From assembly GCF_002115785.1 (NCBI RefSeq), contig NZ_JFJY01000006.1, positions 124,001 to 188,000 of the forward strand: a stretch of 64,000 nucleotides of DNA, written 5' to 3'. Position 1 is the first letter of the stretch; each line of letters starts with the position of its first letter. This DNA is from Thalassospira sp. MCCC 1A03138 (lineage in GTDB: Bacteria; Pseudomonadota; Alphaproteobacteria; Rhodospirillales; Thalassospiraceae). Below, piece after piece: positions 45,230 through 54,613 of this stretch. The translations under genes were made by a program, and so were the position numbers. A model generated the notes under the pieces. The model saw only the letters and a program-made list of their open reading frames with translations. It was not told where the DNA came from and made no database searches.

Positions 45230-47353
45230 TTACCAGATATGCATAAGAAACAGTGCCGAGACCGTTAGCAGTGCGATCATCGTCGAAGCAAATGCTGCGG
45301 CCTGTTGCCCAACTTTTTCTGCCAGCTCAAGTCTCGCCGGCCCCGAAGACTCAAGGTCAAAAACCTCACTTTCCGACTCAGAATATTGTTCTACAGCGGA
45401 AATGAATTCGGTTTGATCTTTCCGGCGCTCCTGCTCATCATTGATCAAATTGTATAGTTCAACAAGATTGCCACGCTTCGCCAGTTTCGGAATTTCGTGT
45501 TCGACACGTTCGCGACGCGCTTTACTATGAAACACCTTAACCGCCGGCTCCATCAAGCGCGCAACCCAGTGTGACAGATTCTGCAGATTGTCAGGACCAT
45601 GTCGCCATTGAACAAGTGCCAGCATACTAATGATTGCACGACTGTATTCAACCTCATCAGCCGGATTCTGTAGTGCCAGAAGTTGGGGCTCGACATCGTC
45701 ATCAAGGCGGGTTGCAATAAAAGCTGCAATATGCCGATCAATTGGCCATGCATCATCAGGTAACGTTTCCGAAGCTTTTTCAAGTGCGGGTAAAAGCTGA
45801 CCTATATTGACGACATAACTCTTTTCTATCATAGGACTTAAACAATGCTGATTACGGACCATTGCATAAAGACAGCGTTCGTAACCGTAGCCCGCACTTT
45901 GCTGCTGCACATAGTAACGTAGGTTCTTATATGCCTGCTGTAATTTTTGGACTTCCGCATTATATCCGACTTGCCTGCCAAACCAGAAAGCAGGGATATC
46001 CCGCATCACCACATCTGCAAAACGCTGAGGTCCACGCCCATGCTGCACGTCGTATGACAACATGGTTCCCAGCCCGTCAACCATCGCAGAAAACCCCTTA
46101 AAGCGAATGGCTCCAGTGGGGTCTAGGATAATGATTGATTTGGCGACCAGAATATCTTCGGCTGCCCTCTTGTCTGCCCCCCCCCATTGCAATTGCCGGG
46201 TCGCTTCGGCCATATGCTTGGCCCTGTCGTTGTCTGAAAGCCCGCGCCGCAGCCAATTTTCAACAGTTCCGTCTCGCAATGGGGCAAGCGCATTGACCCA
46301 GTTTTTTGAAATTCCCTGCGCAAGCGACCGCGCGGTATAGTAATCCTTGCCCGAGATATTTTGGGATCTCGCGGCTCGACGTTCGGTGTTGGACTGAACT
46401 GGCTTGGCCCGCCTTCCGTCAAGCCACGCATGGAGCTCAGCAAAGCCCCAACGCTCTTCAGGGTCATCGCACAAAAGGCCGCGTACCGGCTCTATCAACG
46501 CCAGCGGCAGCTTTTCGTTCATTACAATAGCTTGGAAAGAACCCTTGGACAGTTTGACATCAATAATGTCCTGCTCACGCAGCTTTTCGAGCGGTGTATG
46601 CCCTATACCAAGAGCCGCAATGGTCATACCCAGCGCATACAAGTCATCCAATACCGACCCCAAACCACGTCCAGCTGGATCAGCTGTCATACGTGATATG
46701 GTTTCGTAAACTAAAGGCTGGTTAAACCCTCCGGGAGCAGAGCAACAATCCCCAACAACGACTTTCTCTGCCATTGGGCCTTCAAAGAACAGATTGTCCG
46801 CGCGAATATTACGATGGGTTAGCCCCTTTTCAGCCACCGCCTGCAGCACATTCATCAGGGGTTCAATTACAATCTTTGAGAAATCATGCTCATCTATCTT
46901 TTTTTGTTTTTCACCCGGTACAAGCACCCGCCCGCCTGCAGGCTTTTCATAGAAAAGCATCATAGTTTTTTGGTCAAACGGTGGCCAAGGCGCAATTTCG
47001 TGATCAAGAAGATCAATCTGCCCGCCGATATGGACACCGGTCAAAAAGCGAATTAGATCGTAGCGCGTCGGTATTGATGGATCAGTTACAAGAGCAAAGG
47101 CACCACCTTCTTCACGGCGCAGGTTATCCGCAGCGTAGGCCTTGCAATTTCCCATATCGTATTCCGGAAGCCGCAGATCTGAAAACACCCGGAAATTACC
47201 AATTTCGATACTCCGTCCACCACTCCCCAACGCAGTTGGGTCCTCGCCGCCCAAACCTGCGGAGGGCATGGTATCTTTATTATCCGCTGCGGCAGCCTGT
47301 TCGTCAGCGCCGTCGGAAACATCCTGTTTCTGCATTTCCGCTTCTTGTGCCAT
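45230..47353 (-). CDS. Membrane-anchored protein kinase-like protein (probable pseudokinase)
   Basis: A 707-residue protein. Residues about 45-330 have the layout of a Ser/Thr kinase: LTHRNIRADNLFFE near 177 for the catalytic loop, VVVGDCCS in the DFG position, SVLDDLYALGMTIAALGIGHTPL for subdomain IX and LLCDDPEERWGFAELHAWL for subdomain XI. No glycine-rich loop or VAIK lysine is evident and the HRD aspartate is Asn, so it is probably inactive or unconventional. Residues 340-640 are an unrecognised helical domain and the protein ends in one transmembrane helix (FASTMIALLTVSALFLMHIW). So the kinase-like part faces the cytoplasm. It forms an operon with the small membrane protein. Confidence 0.7.
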   Translation of the reverse strand: MAQEAEMQKQDVSDGADEQAAAADNKDTMPSAGLGGEDPTALGSGGRSIEIGNFRVFSDLRLPEYDMGNCKAYAADNLRREEGGAFALVTDPSIPTRYDLIRFLTGVHIGGQIDLLDHEIAPWPPFDQKTMMLFYEKPAGGRVLVPGEKQKKIDEHDFSKIVIEPLMNVLQAVAEKGLTHRNIRADNLFFEGPMAEKVVVGDCCSAPGGFNQPLVYETISRMTADPAGRGLGSVLDDLYALGMTIAALGIGHTPLEKLREQDIIDVKLSKGSFQAIVMNEKLPLALIEPVRGLLCDDPEERWGFAELHAWLDGRRAKPVQSNTERRAARSQNISGKDYYTARSLAQGISKNWVNALAPLRDGTVENWLRRGLSDNDRAKHMAEATRQLQWGGADKRAAEDILVAKSIIILDPTGAIRFKGFSAMVDGLGTMLSYDVQHGRGPQRFADVVMRDIPAFWFGRQVGYNAEVQKLQQAYKNLRYYVQQQSAGYGYERCLYAMVRNQHCLSPMIEKSYVVNIGQLLPALEKASETLPDDAWPIDRHIAAFIATRLDDDVEPQLLALQNPADEVEYSRAIISMLALVQWRHGPDNLQNLSHWVARLMEPAVKVFHSKARRERVEHEIPKLAKRGNLVELYNLINDEQERRKDQTEFISAVEQYSESESEVFDLESSGPARLELAEKVGQQAAAFASTMIALLTVSALFLMHIW

Positions 47354-47525
47354 GAGCCCCGGTTTTTCTTTGTTGGAGGATCCCTGCTCTGTGCCTCCCT
47401 ACCTGGAAAGCAGTTTCAGCCCGTCCTCTGATCTGCCGAAACGATACTGCCGATAGCAAAACGGAGCAAGCCGTTATCCGCGCTGCACACAAGGACCGGA
47501 TCGGCCAAATCATTCACCTGAAACG

Positions 47526-47556
47526 AAAAAAGCCACCGGAAGACCCGGTGGCTTTT
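47526..47556 (-). terminator. Rho-independent terminator of purA
   Basis: On the minus strand AAAAGCCACCGG / CCGGTGGCTTTT stem with a 5-base loop, ending in a T-run. It begins 23 bp after the purA stop and closes the hisZ-purA unit. Confidence 0.88.
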
Positions 47557-47578
47557 GCATTTTTATTCAAACACGCGA

Positions 47579-48874
47579 TCAGGCGCTGAACGGGTCATGA
47601 ACCAGAATGGTGTCATCACGTTCCGGGCTGGTTGACAGCAACGCCACCGGTGCCTCGATCAATTCTTCGATACGGCGGACATATTTGATCGCTGCCGCCG
47701 GCAGATCGGCCCAACTGCGCGCGCCCATCGTGGTTTCAGACCAGCCTTCAATGGTCTCATAAACCGGTTTGGCCTTGGCCTGAAGACGCTGGTTGGCGGG
47801 AAGATGGTCATAGATTTTGCCATCAATGTCATAGCCGGTGCAGATCTTGATTTCCTTGAAACCGTCAAGAACATCAAGCTTGGTCAATGCAATACCGGTA
47901 ATGCCGTTAACCTTGACCGACTGACGGACAAGAGCCGCATCGAACCAGCCACAACGACGTTTACGCCCGGTGACAACACCAAATTCATGACCGCGTTCAC
48001 CAAGACGTTCGCCGTCCGCGTCAAACAGTTCGGACGGGAACGGGCCTTCGCCGACACGGGTGGTGTACGCCTTGGTAATCCCCAGAACATAACCGACCCC
48101 CGACGGGCCCATGCCAGAACCGGCAGCAGCCTGTCCCGAAACCGTATTGGACGAGGTCACAAACGGATACGTGCCATGATCGATATCAAGCATCGTGCCC
48201 TGCGCGCCTTCAAACAGGATACGCTGACCGGCTTCCTTAAACTGGTTAAGCGATTTCCAGACAGTATCCGAGAACGGCAGGATTTTCGGTGCGATTTCCT
48301 TAAGCTGCGCAAGCAGTTCCGCACCATCGACCTCCGGCTGACCCAGACCGCGCAAAAGCGCATTGTGGTGGGTCAGAAGGTTTTCGACCTTGGCTTCAAG
48401 AAGTTCGACATCGGCCAGATCACCAACGCGGATCGCACGGCGACCAACGCGGTCTTCATATGCCGGGCCGATCCCGCGACCGGTGGTACCGATCTTGTTG
48501 TTGCCGGTTGCCGCGGCTTCGCGTGCCTTGTCCAGATTGCCGTGCAGCGGCAGAATAAGACAGGCATTTTCTGCAACGCGCAAGTTTTCCGGCGTGATTT
48601 CAACGCCCTGCCCTTTAAGGCGGTCAATCTCGGTCAGAAGCGCCCACGGATCAACGACAACGCCATTACCAATAACCGACAACTTGTTCTTGCGAACAAT
48701 ACCCGACGGCAGAAGGCTAAGCTTATAGGTCGTTCCGTCGATCACCAAAGTATGACCGGCGTTATGACCGCCCTGGAAACGCACAACGACGTCTGCCCGT
48801 TCGGACAGCCAGTCGACGATCTTGCCTTTCCCCTCGTCCCCCCATTGGGAACCGATCACGGCAACATTGGTCAT
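47579..48874 (-). CDS. purA: Adenylosuccinate synthetase
   Basis: A 431-residue PurA making adenylosuccinate from IMP, aspartate and GTP, the first committed step to AMP. It opens [20 protein letters not shown] with the GDEGKGK phosphate loop, and has the [11 protein letters not shown] segment near 35, [25 protein letters not shown] near 130 and [24 protein letters not shown] near 220. Length is normal. It is 36 bp after hisZ on the same strand. Confidence 0.97.
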   Translation of the reverse strand: MTNVAVIGSQWGDEGKGKIVDWLSERADVVVRFQGGHNAGHTLVIDGTTYKLSLLPSGIVRKNKLSVIGNGVVVDPWALLTEIDRLKGQGVEITPENLRVAENACLILPLHGNLDKAREAAATGNNKIGTTGRGIGPAYEDRVGRRAIRVGDLADVELLEAKVENLLTHHNALLRGLGQPEVDGAELLAQLKEIAPKILPFSDTVWKSLNQFKEAGQRILFEGAQGTMLDIDHGTYPFVTSSNTVSGQAAAGSGMGPSGVGYVLGITKAYTTRVGEGPFPSELFDADGERLGERGHEFGVVTGRKRRCGWFDAALVRQSVKVNGITGIALTKLDVLDGFKEIKICTGYDIDGKIYDHLPANQRLQAKAKPVYETIEGWSETTMGARSWADLPAAAIKYVRRIEELIEAPVALLSTSPERDDTILVHDPFSA

Positions 48875-48910
48875 CGCAAAACTCCTTGCGCGATAAGAAA
48901 TGGTTCTGGG

Positions 48911-50077
48911 TTACGCACCCAGCGGCACGATCTGGCCGCCAAGATAAATGAAACTGCATCCCATGCGGCGTGCTTCCTTGCGCGCCGCATCTTCTGTTTT
49001 GGCTTCGGCCGCACCTTCAAGTGCCGCCACAGTATAATGGCCGTCTTTGCGCAATTGGCGCGCTTCGCGCTGCGGGGTGCCTAACGGCAAATAAACCCGT
49101 TCAACCGGCTTTACATCGGCAAGGCCGCGCAAAATCGTATCCATGAAAAGCGACATGCCGGTTGCGGCCTCGCCGCCCGAACCACCCGCACGATAACGAC
49201 CGCCACGACCCAATTCACCGCGAACATGTTTGGCAAACAGGGTAAAGCTGACACCGGTCTGATACCGGAAACCAGCCATTTCAACCGGATCAATGGTCAA
49301 GGCCGCATCAAGATCAGATGCCAGAATACGTTCGGCAACCTCGATCAGACGGTGCAATTCTTCGGACGCGCCCAACGGCAGTTCAAGCTTTTTAAGCTTC
49401 GGCAATGCTGCCTGCGCCGGACCGGCGGCTTCAAGCAGGGCCACCAGCACATCGGTCACATTGCCACTAACCGCTTTGACCGCTGCGACATCGCGATGTT
49501 CAAGGGCCGCGATCAGCGTTTCGCGATCATCGGCGGCAACACCAAAGGCATCAAACAGACGGACCGGCAAGGTCGGCAAATTCAGATCAACGGAAACATC
49601 CGGCAAACCGACATGTTCCAACGCCTCAAGCGCCAGCAACACGATCTCGGTATCTGCTGCGGCGCTGGACACACCAATCAGTTCGGCTCCGACCTGGGCA
49701 AACTGGCGTTCCGGGCGCAACTGTGTGCCCTTGATCCGCAATACATCGCCGGAATAGGACAGACGCAATGGACGCGGCGCATCGCCAAGGCGGGTTGCCG
49801 CGATACGACCGACCTGCGGGGTCATGTCGGAACGAACACCCATCATCCGGTGCGACACCGGGTCCATCAGGCGGAAAGTCTGGGTGGCTAGTTCCGGCGC
49901 TGCACCTTCCAGAAGGCTCTCTTCGAATTCGACCAGCGGCGTCTTGACCCGGTCGTAGCCCGCATGTGCGAAACTGCTCATCAGCTTTTCACGGATGTCA
50001 GCTTCACGTGCGGCGATTCCAGGCAGAACATCCTGAAGGCCGGCGGGCAAAAGAGCTTTCCTGGCAAGTTCGGTCAT
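48911..50077 (-). CDS. hisZ: ATP phosphoribosyltransferase regulatory subunit HisZ
   Basis: A 388-residue class II aminoacyl-tRNA synthetase paralogue (HisRS-like) that lacks tRNA charging and activates short-form HisG in the first step of histidine synthesis. It opens LLPAGLQDVLPGIAAREADIREKLMSSFAHAGYDRVKTPLVEFEE with RSDMTPQVGRIAATRL near 118 and a C-terminal GRGGRYR near 290. There is no C-terminal anticodon-binding domain. The hisZ-purA pair is common in Alphaproteobacteria. hisG is not in the window. Confidence 0.93.
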   Translation of the reverse strand: MTELARKALLPAGLQDVLPGIAAREADIREKLMSSFAHAGYDRVKTPLVEFEESLLEGAAPELATQTFRLMDPVSHRMMGVRSDMTPQVGRIAATRLGDAPRPLRLSYSGDVLRIKGTQLRPERQFAQVGAELIGVSSAAADTEIVLLALEALEHVGLPDVSVDLNLPTLPVRLFDAFGVAADDRETLIAALEHRDVAAVKAVSGNVTDVLVALLEAAGPAQAALPKLKKLELPLGASEELHRLIEVAERILASDLDAALTIDPVEMAGFRYQTGVSFTLFAKHVRGELGRGGRYRAGGSGGEAATGMSLFMDTILRGLADVKPVERVYLPLGTPQREARQLRKDGHYTVAALEGAAEAKTEDAARKEARRMGCSFIYLGGQIVPLGA

Positions 50078-50220
50078 TATGTGTGCTTTCCGGACAAGGC
50101 GCGCAAAATCGGTTCAGGTCGTGCCTGATCTATATATCCGGTAGCGGTTACTAACGCTTTGTTCCGGACAGGGCAACGGGAAAACCCCCGAAGACGCAAA
50201 TAATACTTACGAAATGCTGA

Positions 50221-51426
50221 TCAGCCAGCCTGAATTTCAGCTTTGACCGTCGCATATGCCCAATCAAGCCATGGCAGCAACGCTTTGACATCACTTGGTT
50301 CCACAGTCGCACCACCCCAAATCCGCAGCCCCGGAGGCGCATCGCGATAGCCATTGATGTCCATCGCGATTTCTTCAGCTTCAAGAAGCTGCGAAATGCG
50401 TTTGGGCAATGCTGCCTGTTTTTCTGATGGCAATGACAATGCCCATGGATCGACAATCTTGATGCACATTGATGTATTGGACGCCGTTTCCGGCTTTTCC
50501 GACAAGTCAGCCGCCCAGTCACTTTTGGCAAGCCATTCATCAAGATGGGCGCGATTCTGACGGGTGCGTTTCAGCAAACCGTCAAGACCACCGATATCTT
50601 CGGCCCATTTCAGGGCATCAATAGCATCTTCAACCACCAGCATTGAGGGGGTATTGATCGTTTCCCCGCGGAAAATGCCATCGATCAGCTTGCCGCCTTT
50701 GGTCATGCGGAAGATTTTCGGCATCGGCCACGCAGGATTATGGCTTTCAAGGCGTTCAACGGCACGCGGGCTCAGAATAATGATGCCATGACCACCCTCG
50801 CCGCCCAGAACTTTCTGCCAGCTATAGGTCACAACGTCGAGCTTGTCCCAAGGCAGTTCCATGGCAAAAATCGCCGAGGTAGCATCGCAAATAGTAAGGC
50901 CCTTGCGGTCCGATGCGATCCAGTCGCCATTTGGCACCCTCACACCGGCTGTTGTGCCGTTCCACGTGAAAACAACGTCCCGGTCAAAATCAACCGCACC
51001 AAGATCGGGCAACTTGCCATAATCGGCTTCCATGACCCGAACATCAGGCAGGTTTAGCTGTTTTAAAACATCGGTCACCCAAAGCGACCCGAAGCTTTCC
51101 CATGCCAGCATATCAACGCCGCGTGGCCCCAAAAGTGACCACAACGCCATTTCCACCGCACCGGTATCGGACGCCGGAACAACCCCCAGCAGATAATCAT
51201 CAGGCAGGTTCAGGATCGCGCGCGAACGGTCGATAACCTCTTCCATGCGTTCCTTGCCGAATTTGGAACGATGCGACCGGCCAAGAACACGGGTATCAAG
51301 TGCATCCGCCGACCAGCCGGGACGTTTTTTGCAAGGGCCCGACGAAAAATTCGGGCTTGCAGGACGCCGGTTTGGCTTGGAAAAGGCATCAGTGGAATTG
51401 GCGGTTACATTGGCGTTCTGGGCCAT
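50221..51426 (-). CDS. serC: Phosphoserine aminotransferase
   Basis: A PLP enzyme of about 401 residues for serine synthesis, of the alphaproteobacterial SerC type that starts with the [17 protein letters not shown] motif near residue 20. The PLP lysine is in [17 protein letters not shown] near 210, and [15 protein letters not shown] near 270 is family typical. The frame extends to 51477, but AGGA lies 8 bases before the ATG at 51426, so this start is preferred. The next gene downstream is hisZ, not serA as is often the case in related bacteria. Confidence 0.9.
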   Translation of the reverse strand: MAQNANVTANSTDAFSKPNRRPASPNFSSGPCKKRPGWSADALDTRVLGRSHRSKFGKERMEEVIDRSRAILNLPDDYLLGVVPASDTGAVEMALWSLLGPRGVDMLAWESFGSLWVTDVLKQLNLPDVRVMEADYGKLPDLGAVDFDRDVVFTWNGTTAGVRVPNGDWIASDRKGLTICDATSAIFAMELPWDKLDVVTYSWQKVLGGEGGHGIIILSPRAVERLESHNPAWPMPKIFRMTKGGKLIDGIFRGETINTPSMLVVEDAIDALKWAEDIGGLDGLLKRTRQNRAHLDEWLAKSDWAADLSEKPETASNTSMCIKIVDPWALSLPSEKQAALPKRISQLLEAEEIAMDINGYRDAPPGLRIWGGATVEPSDVKALLPWLDWAYATVKAEIQAG

Positions 51427-51586
51427 CAGCATATTCCTGAGATAGTCGAACAGTGCAGGCGCACCATTCTGCGTCAAAATCGGAGCCCGATCCTATTGCG
51501 ACACGCACAAAAGTCAAACGCCTTTGGCGCATTATAACTGCCCGCATTTGCATGACAGATCAGCCAATTGCGCATCCAGACAAAGA

Positions 51587-53458
51587 TCAGAACGGGATAT
51601 CGTAATACCACGGCGCAAACAGACTGAAGGCCAGCCACAAAATGATGATCAACGGTGTTCCCGCGCGCAGGAAATCGACAAATCGATAGTGTCCCGGCCC
51701 CATCACCAGAAGGTTGGTCTGATATCCGACTGGTGATGCAAACGAACAGTTCGCAGCCATCACCACAGCAATGGCAAAGATATGCGGCTCAACCCCAAGA
51801 TTCTGGGCCATGCCGATCCCGATTGGCGTGAACAGAACAGCACAGGCATTGTTCGACAGCACATTGGTAAAGACCGCCACGATCAGGAAAAACAGCGACA
51901 GGATGATCGGTGCCGGTGCCCCGCGCGTTGCCGCTAGCAACTGATCGGCAACGAATTCCGCCCCGCCGGTCAGTTGCAAGGCATTGCCAAGGGCAAGGGC
52001 AGCCGCCACCAGCAGCACGATCTTCCGGTCAATCGCGCGCGCTGCCTGACGCAGATTAAGCGCCCCGGATGCGATCATCAGTGCCGCACCGATAAAACTT
52101 GAAACCATGATCGGCACAAGGCCGGTCGCGGCAACCGCAATCACGCCAAGGAAAATGGTCGCGGCACGGCGCGCATGGAACGGGCGCGGCAAGGTGCGCG
52201 TCGACCATTCCAGCAAAACCACATCGCGAATGGTACGAAGGGCTTCAACATCCTCGGACCGCCCCTGCACCAGAAGAACGTCACCGGCTTCAAGGCGGAT
52301 TTCGGTCATCTGCGTGCGGATCATGCGCGAACGGCGCTGAATGCCAAGGACAAGGCATTTGTACTGATAGCGGAAACCGATCTGTTCAAGGTTAAAACCG
52401 ATCAGACGCGATCCTGGCGGCAGCATGACCTCGGCCAGAAGCTGGGTCGATTTTTGCGGGATTTCTTCACCGCCTTCATGGACGGCAGCGGCTTCCGCAT
52501 GCAGAAGGCCCGGGTCTTTTTGCAACGCCTCGGTCAGGGCCTTGCGCGTGGCTGCAACGACAAGAACGTCACCTGCCTGAATTTCCATATCTTCGTCAAA
52601 CGGCGGCAGATCGGCATGTTCACGCCGAACAATCATCTGGATCGTAATATTGGGCAGGTCTTTAAAGAACCCGGCCACAGGACGGGTACCGATCATCTGA
52701 GACGCCGGACCGACCGTGATCTGGGCGATGAATTGTTTGCCGCTGCTATCGGGATTGGCAAGCTTGCTGCGCATCGATGCCAGCGCGGGCAAAAGGCGGG
52801 GCGCGACGAACAGCACATAGATAAAGCCCACCAGCGCCAGCACACTGCCAATCACCGTGAATTCAAAAAACTCAAGTGCAGGCATCCCAAGTTCGATCAA
52901 CGAGCTTGATACCAGAAGGTTGGTCGAAGACCCGATCAGGGTCGTCATCCCACCCAGAATGGCGACGTAAGATAACGGGATCATCAATGCACTGGGCGAA
53001 CGTTGAATACGCTCCGACAGCGCCTGAATGATTGGTATGAAGATAACAACGACCGGGGTGTTGTTCAGAAATGCCGACATCAGCATCACGACAAACAAGC
53101 CGACAAAAATCGCCATCGAGGCATTCTTGCCGCCATGTTCGGTAATCAGACCAGCGATATAACTGACCCCGCCGGTCAGCACCATGCCCTGCCCGACGAC
53201 CAACAATGAAAGCACTGTCAGCAAGGCGGGGTTGGCAAACCCCGACATCAGCGCACCAGGATCAAGCAGGTTGTTGCCATCGGCATCGGGCAACGGGAAG
53301 AAATTGAAGAACAGCAGCAAAGTGGCAACCAGCGCCATGCTGGTCAGCTCAAGCGATATGCGCTCCAGCCCATACAGGACCAGCGATCCGGCGACCAGTG
53401 CCAGAACCACCCACATCTGTAATGGCGTCGCAGAACTGGCGACAACACTATCGATCAC
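51587..53458 (-). CDS. SLC13-family anion permease with two TrkA-C domains
   Basis: A 623-residue transporter with about 10-12 membrane helices split into two blocks (residues 12-205 and 405-615). Between them are two TrkA-C (RCK_C) domains, around 220-290 (QMIVRREHADLPPFDEDMEIQAGDVLVVAA) and 305-385 (LEAGDVLLVQGRSEDVEALRTI). This layout matches the bacterial SLC13/DASS group that moves sulfate, dicarboxylates or other anions. An AFLNNTPVVVIFIPI motif near 108 and ANCSFASPVGYQTN near 565 are the two SNT-like transport motifs. Substrate cannot be deduced. Confidence 0.85.
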   Translation of the reverse strand: MIDSVVASSATPLQMWVVLALVAGSLVLYGLERISLELTSMALVATLLLFFNFFPLPDADGNNLLDPGALMSGFANPALLTVLSLLVVGQGMVLTGGVSYIAGLITEHGGKNASMAIFVGLFVVMLMSAFLNNTPVVVIFIPIIQALSERIQRSPSALMIPLSYVAILGGMTTLIGSSTNLLVSSSLIELGMPALEFFEFTVIGSVLALVGFIYVLFVAPRLLPALASMRSKLANPDSSGKQFIAQITVGPASQMIGTRPVAGFFKDLPNITIQMIVRREHADLPPFDEDMEIQAGDVLVVAATRKALTEALQKDPGLLHAEAAAVHEGGEEIPQKSTQLLAEVMLPPGSRLIGFNLEQIGFRYQYKCLVLGIQRRSRMIRTQMTEIRLEAGDVLLVQGRSEDVEALRTIRDVVLLEWSTRTLPRPFHARRAATIFLGVIAVAATGLVPIMVSSFIGAALMIASGALNLRQAARAIDRKIVLLVAAALALGNALQLTGGAEFVADQLLAATRGAPAPIILSLFFLIVAVFTNVLSNNACAVLFTPIGIGMAQNLGVEPHIFAIAVVMAANCSFASPVGYQTNLLVMGPGHYRFVDFLRAGTPLIIILWLAFSLFAPWYYDIPF

Positions 53459-53669
53459 GATCTATCTTCCCCTGCAACAGCGCTTTGATACGGGGTTGTG
53501 GCAGACAATTTTGAAGGTCTGTCCATTCCCCGAAAGTCGTATTTTGTCCTTACTTAGACGAAAGCCCCTGCAAGAGGTCAATAAAAATCAAACGTGTGAT
53601 CGCGGCCCTGCGCGATAGTGGGTAGATCAGCCAGCCACGTAAGGTCATAGAAAACCAGCGACTTTCCAT

Positions 53670-53705
53670 AAAAATGGCGGGCAGTGTTGTGCCCTGCCCG
53701 CCATT
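53670..53705 (-). terminator. Rho-independent terminator of the phzF-like operon
   Basis: On the minus strand ATGGCGGGCAG / CTGCCCGCCAT, a perfect 11-bp stem with a 9-base loop, then TTTTTAT. It begins about 33 bp after the stop of the PhzF-like gene. Confidence 0.88.
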
Positions 53706-53737
53706 GCAATGATCGCTTTTCGACAGTCTGTCCTACG

Positions 53738-54565
53738 TCAATCAGGCAAATAAATCTCGCCCTTGAGATACAAAAGCGCATTGCCCTTCAGATGGACACG
53801 ATCACCATCAATCGTACAATCAACAATCCCGCCGCGCTTGGACGCCTGATAGCCGACAACATTGGATTTCCCGTTGCGTTCCGCCCAATACGGCGAGACA
53901 ACGCAATGCATGTAGCCGGTGACCGGGTCCTCATCGATGCCAAGGGCGGGCAGGAAATACCGCGATACCATATCGATGCCCGGCTGATCGCCCGGTGCGG
54001 TAACGATCACACCGCGTTCGGCCAGTTTTCCCAATGCTGACATATCGGGGGTCATGTTCCGCACCACCGATGCATCATCATAGACCACGACAAAATCCGT
54101 ATCCCGGCTGGCAACCCGGAATGTTCCTGTCGGCCTTGCGTCGGATATGGCGGCAAGGACGTGCACCGGAACATCGTCAGGAGCAATCGATTGCTTGGGG
54201 AAATCAAGCACAATCGCATCACCATCACGGCGCGCAGTCAGAATTCCGCTAGCACTTTGCAGGCGAATCAAATCACCGCTAAAGCCCAGCATATTGAAAA
54301 TGACAAACGCACTTGCTAGCGTCGCATGCCCGCAAAGCGGCACTTCGACCGTTGGTGTGAACCATCGGATATGAAAATCAGCTCCGTCATTCTTTGACGG
54401 ATCAAGCTTCACCACGAAGGCTGTTTCCGACAGATTGTTTTCCAAGGCGATATTCTGCATTACCGCATCAGACAGCCAACTATCAAGCGGCACGACCGCC
54501 GCCGGATTACCGGCAAACATCCGGTCTGCGAACGCGTCAATCTGGTAAATCGGAAGCGTGGTCAT
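53738..54565 (-). CDS. PhzF-family isomerase-like protein
   Basis: A 275-residue protein of the PhzF/diaminopimelate epimerase-like fold. It has IYQIDAFADRMFAGNPAAVVPLD at the start, NNLSETAFVV near 42 with the catalytic Glu, IRWFTPTVEVPLCGHATLASAFVIF near 67, and FLPALGIDEDPVTGYMHCVVSPYWA near 208 (the conserved EDPVTG). The motifs are intact, so it is likely active, but the substrate is unknown. It is the last gene of a set with a PLP decarboxylase and a threonine dehydratase-like enzyme. Confidence 0.88.
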   Translation of the reverse strand: MTTLPIYQIDAFADRMFAGNPAAVVPLDSWLSDAVMQNIALENNLSETAFVVKLDPSKNDGADFHIRWFTPTVEVPLCGHATLASAFVIFNMLGFSGDLIRLQSASGILTARRDGDAIVLDFPKQSIAPDDVPVHVLAAISDARPTGTFRVASRDTDFVVVYDDASVVRNMTPDMSALGKLAERGVIVTAPGDQPGIDMVSRYFLPALGIDEDPVTGYMHCVVSPYWAERNGKSNVVGYQASKRGGIVDCTIDGDRVHLKGNALLYLKGEIYLPD

Positions 54566-54613
54566 AAGTCGTCTATCCTGAATGATCTCTACATATGTCG
54601 AAAAACAACGCTG

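Noticed and set aside
47804..49084. 426-residue plus-strand frame opposite purA
   Set aside because: It lies antisense to purA and the end of hisZ, which have complete family motifs. The frame is a shadow of biased codon use.
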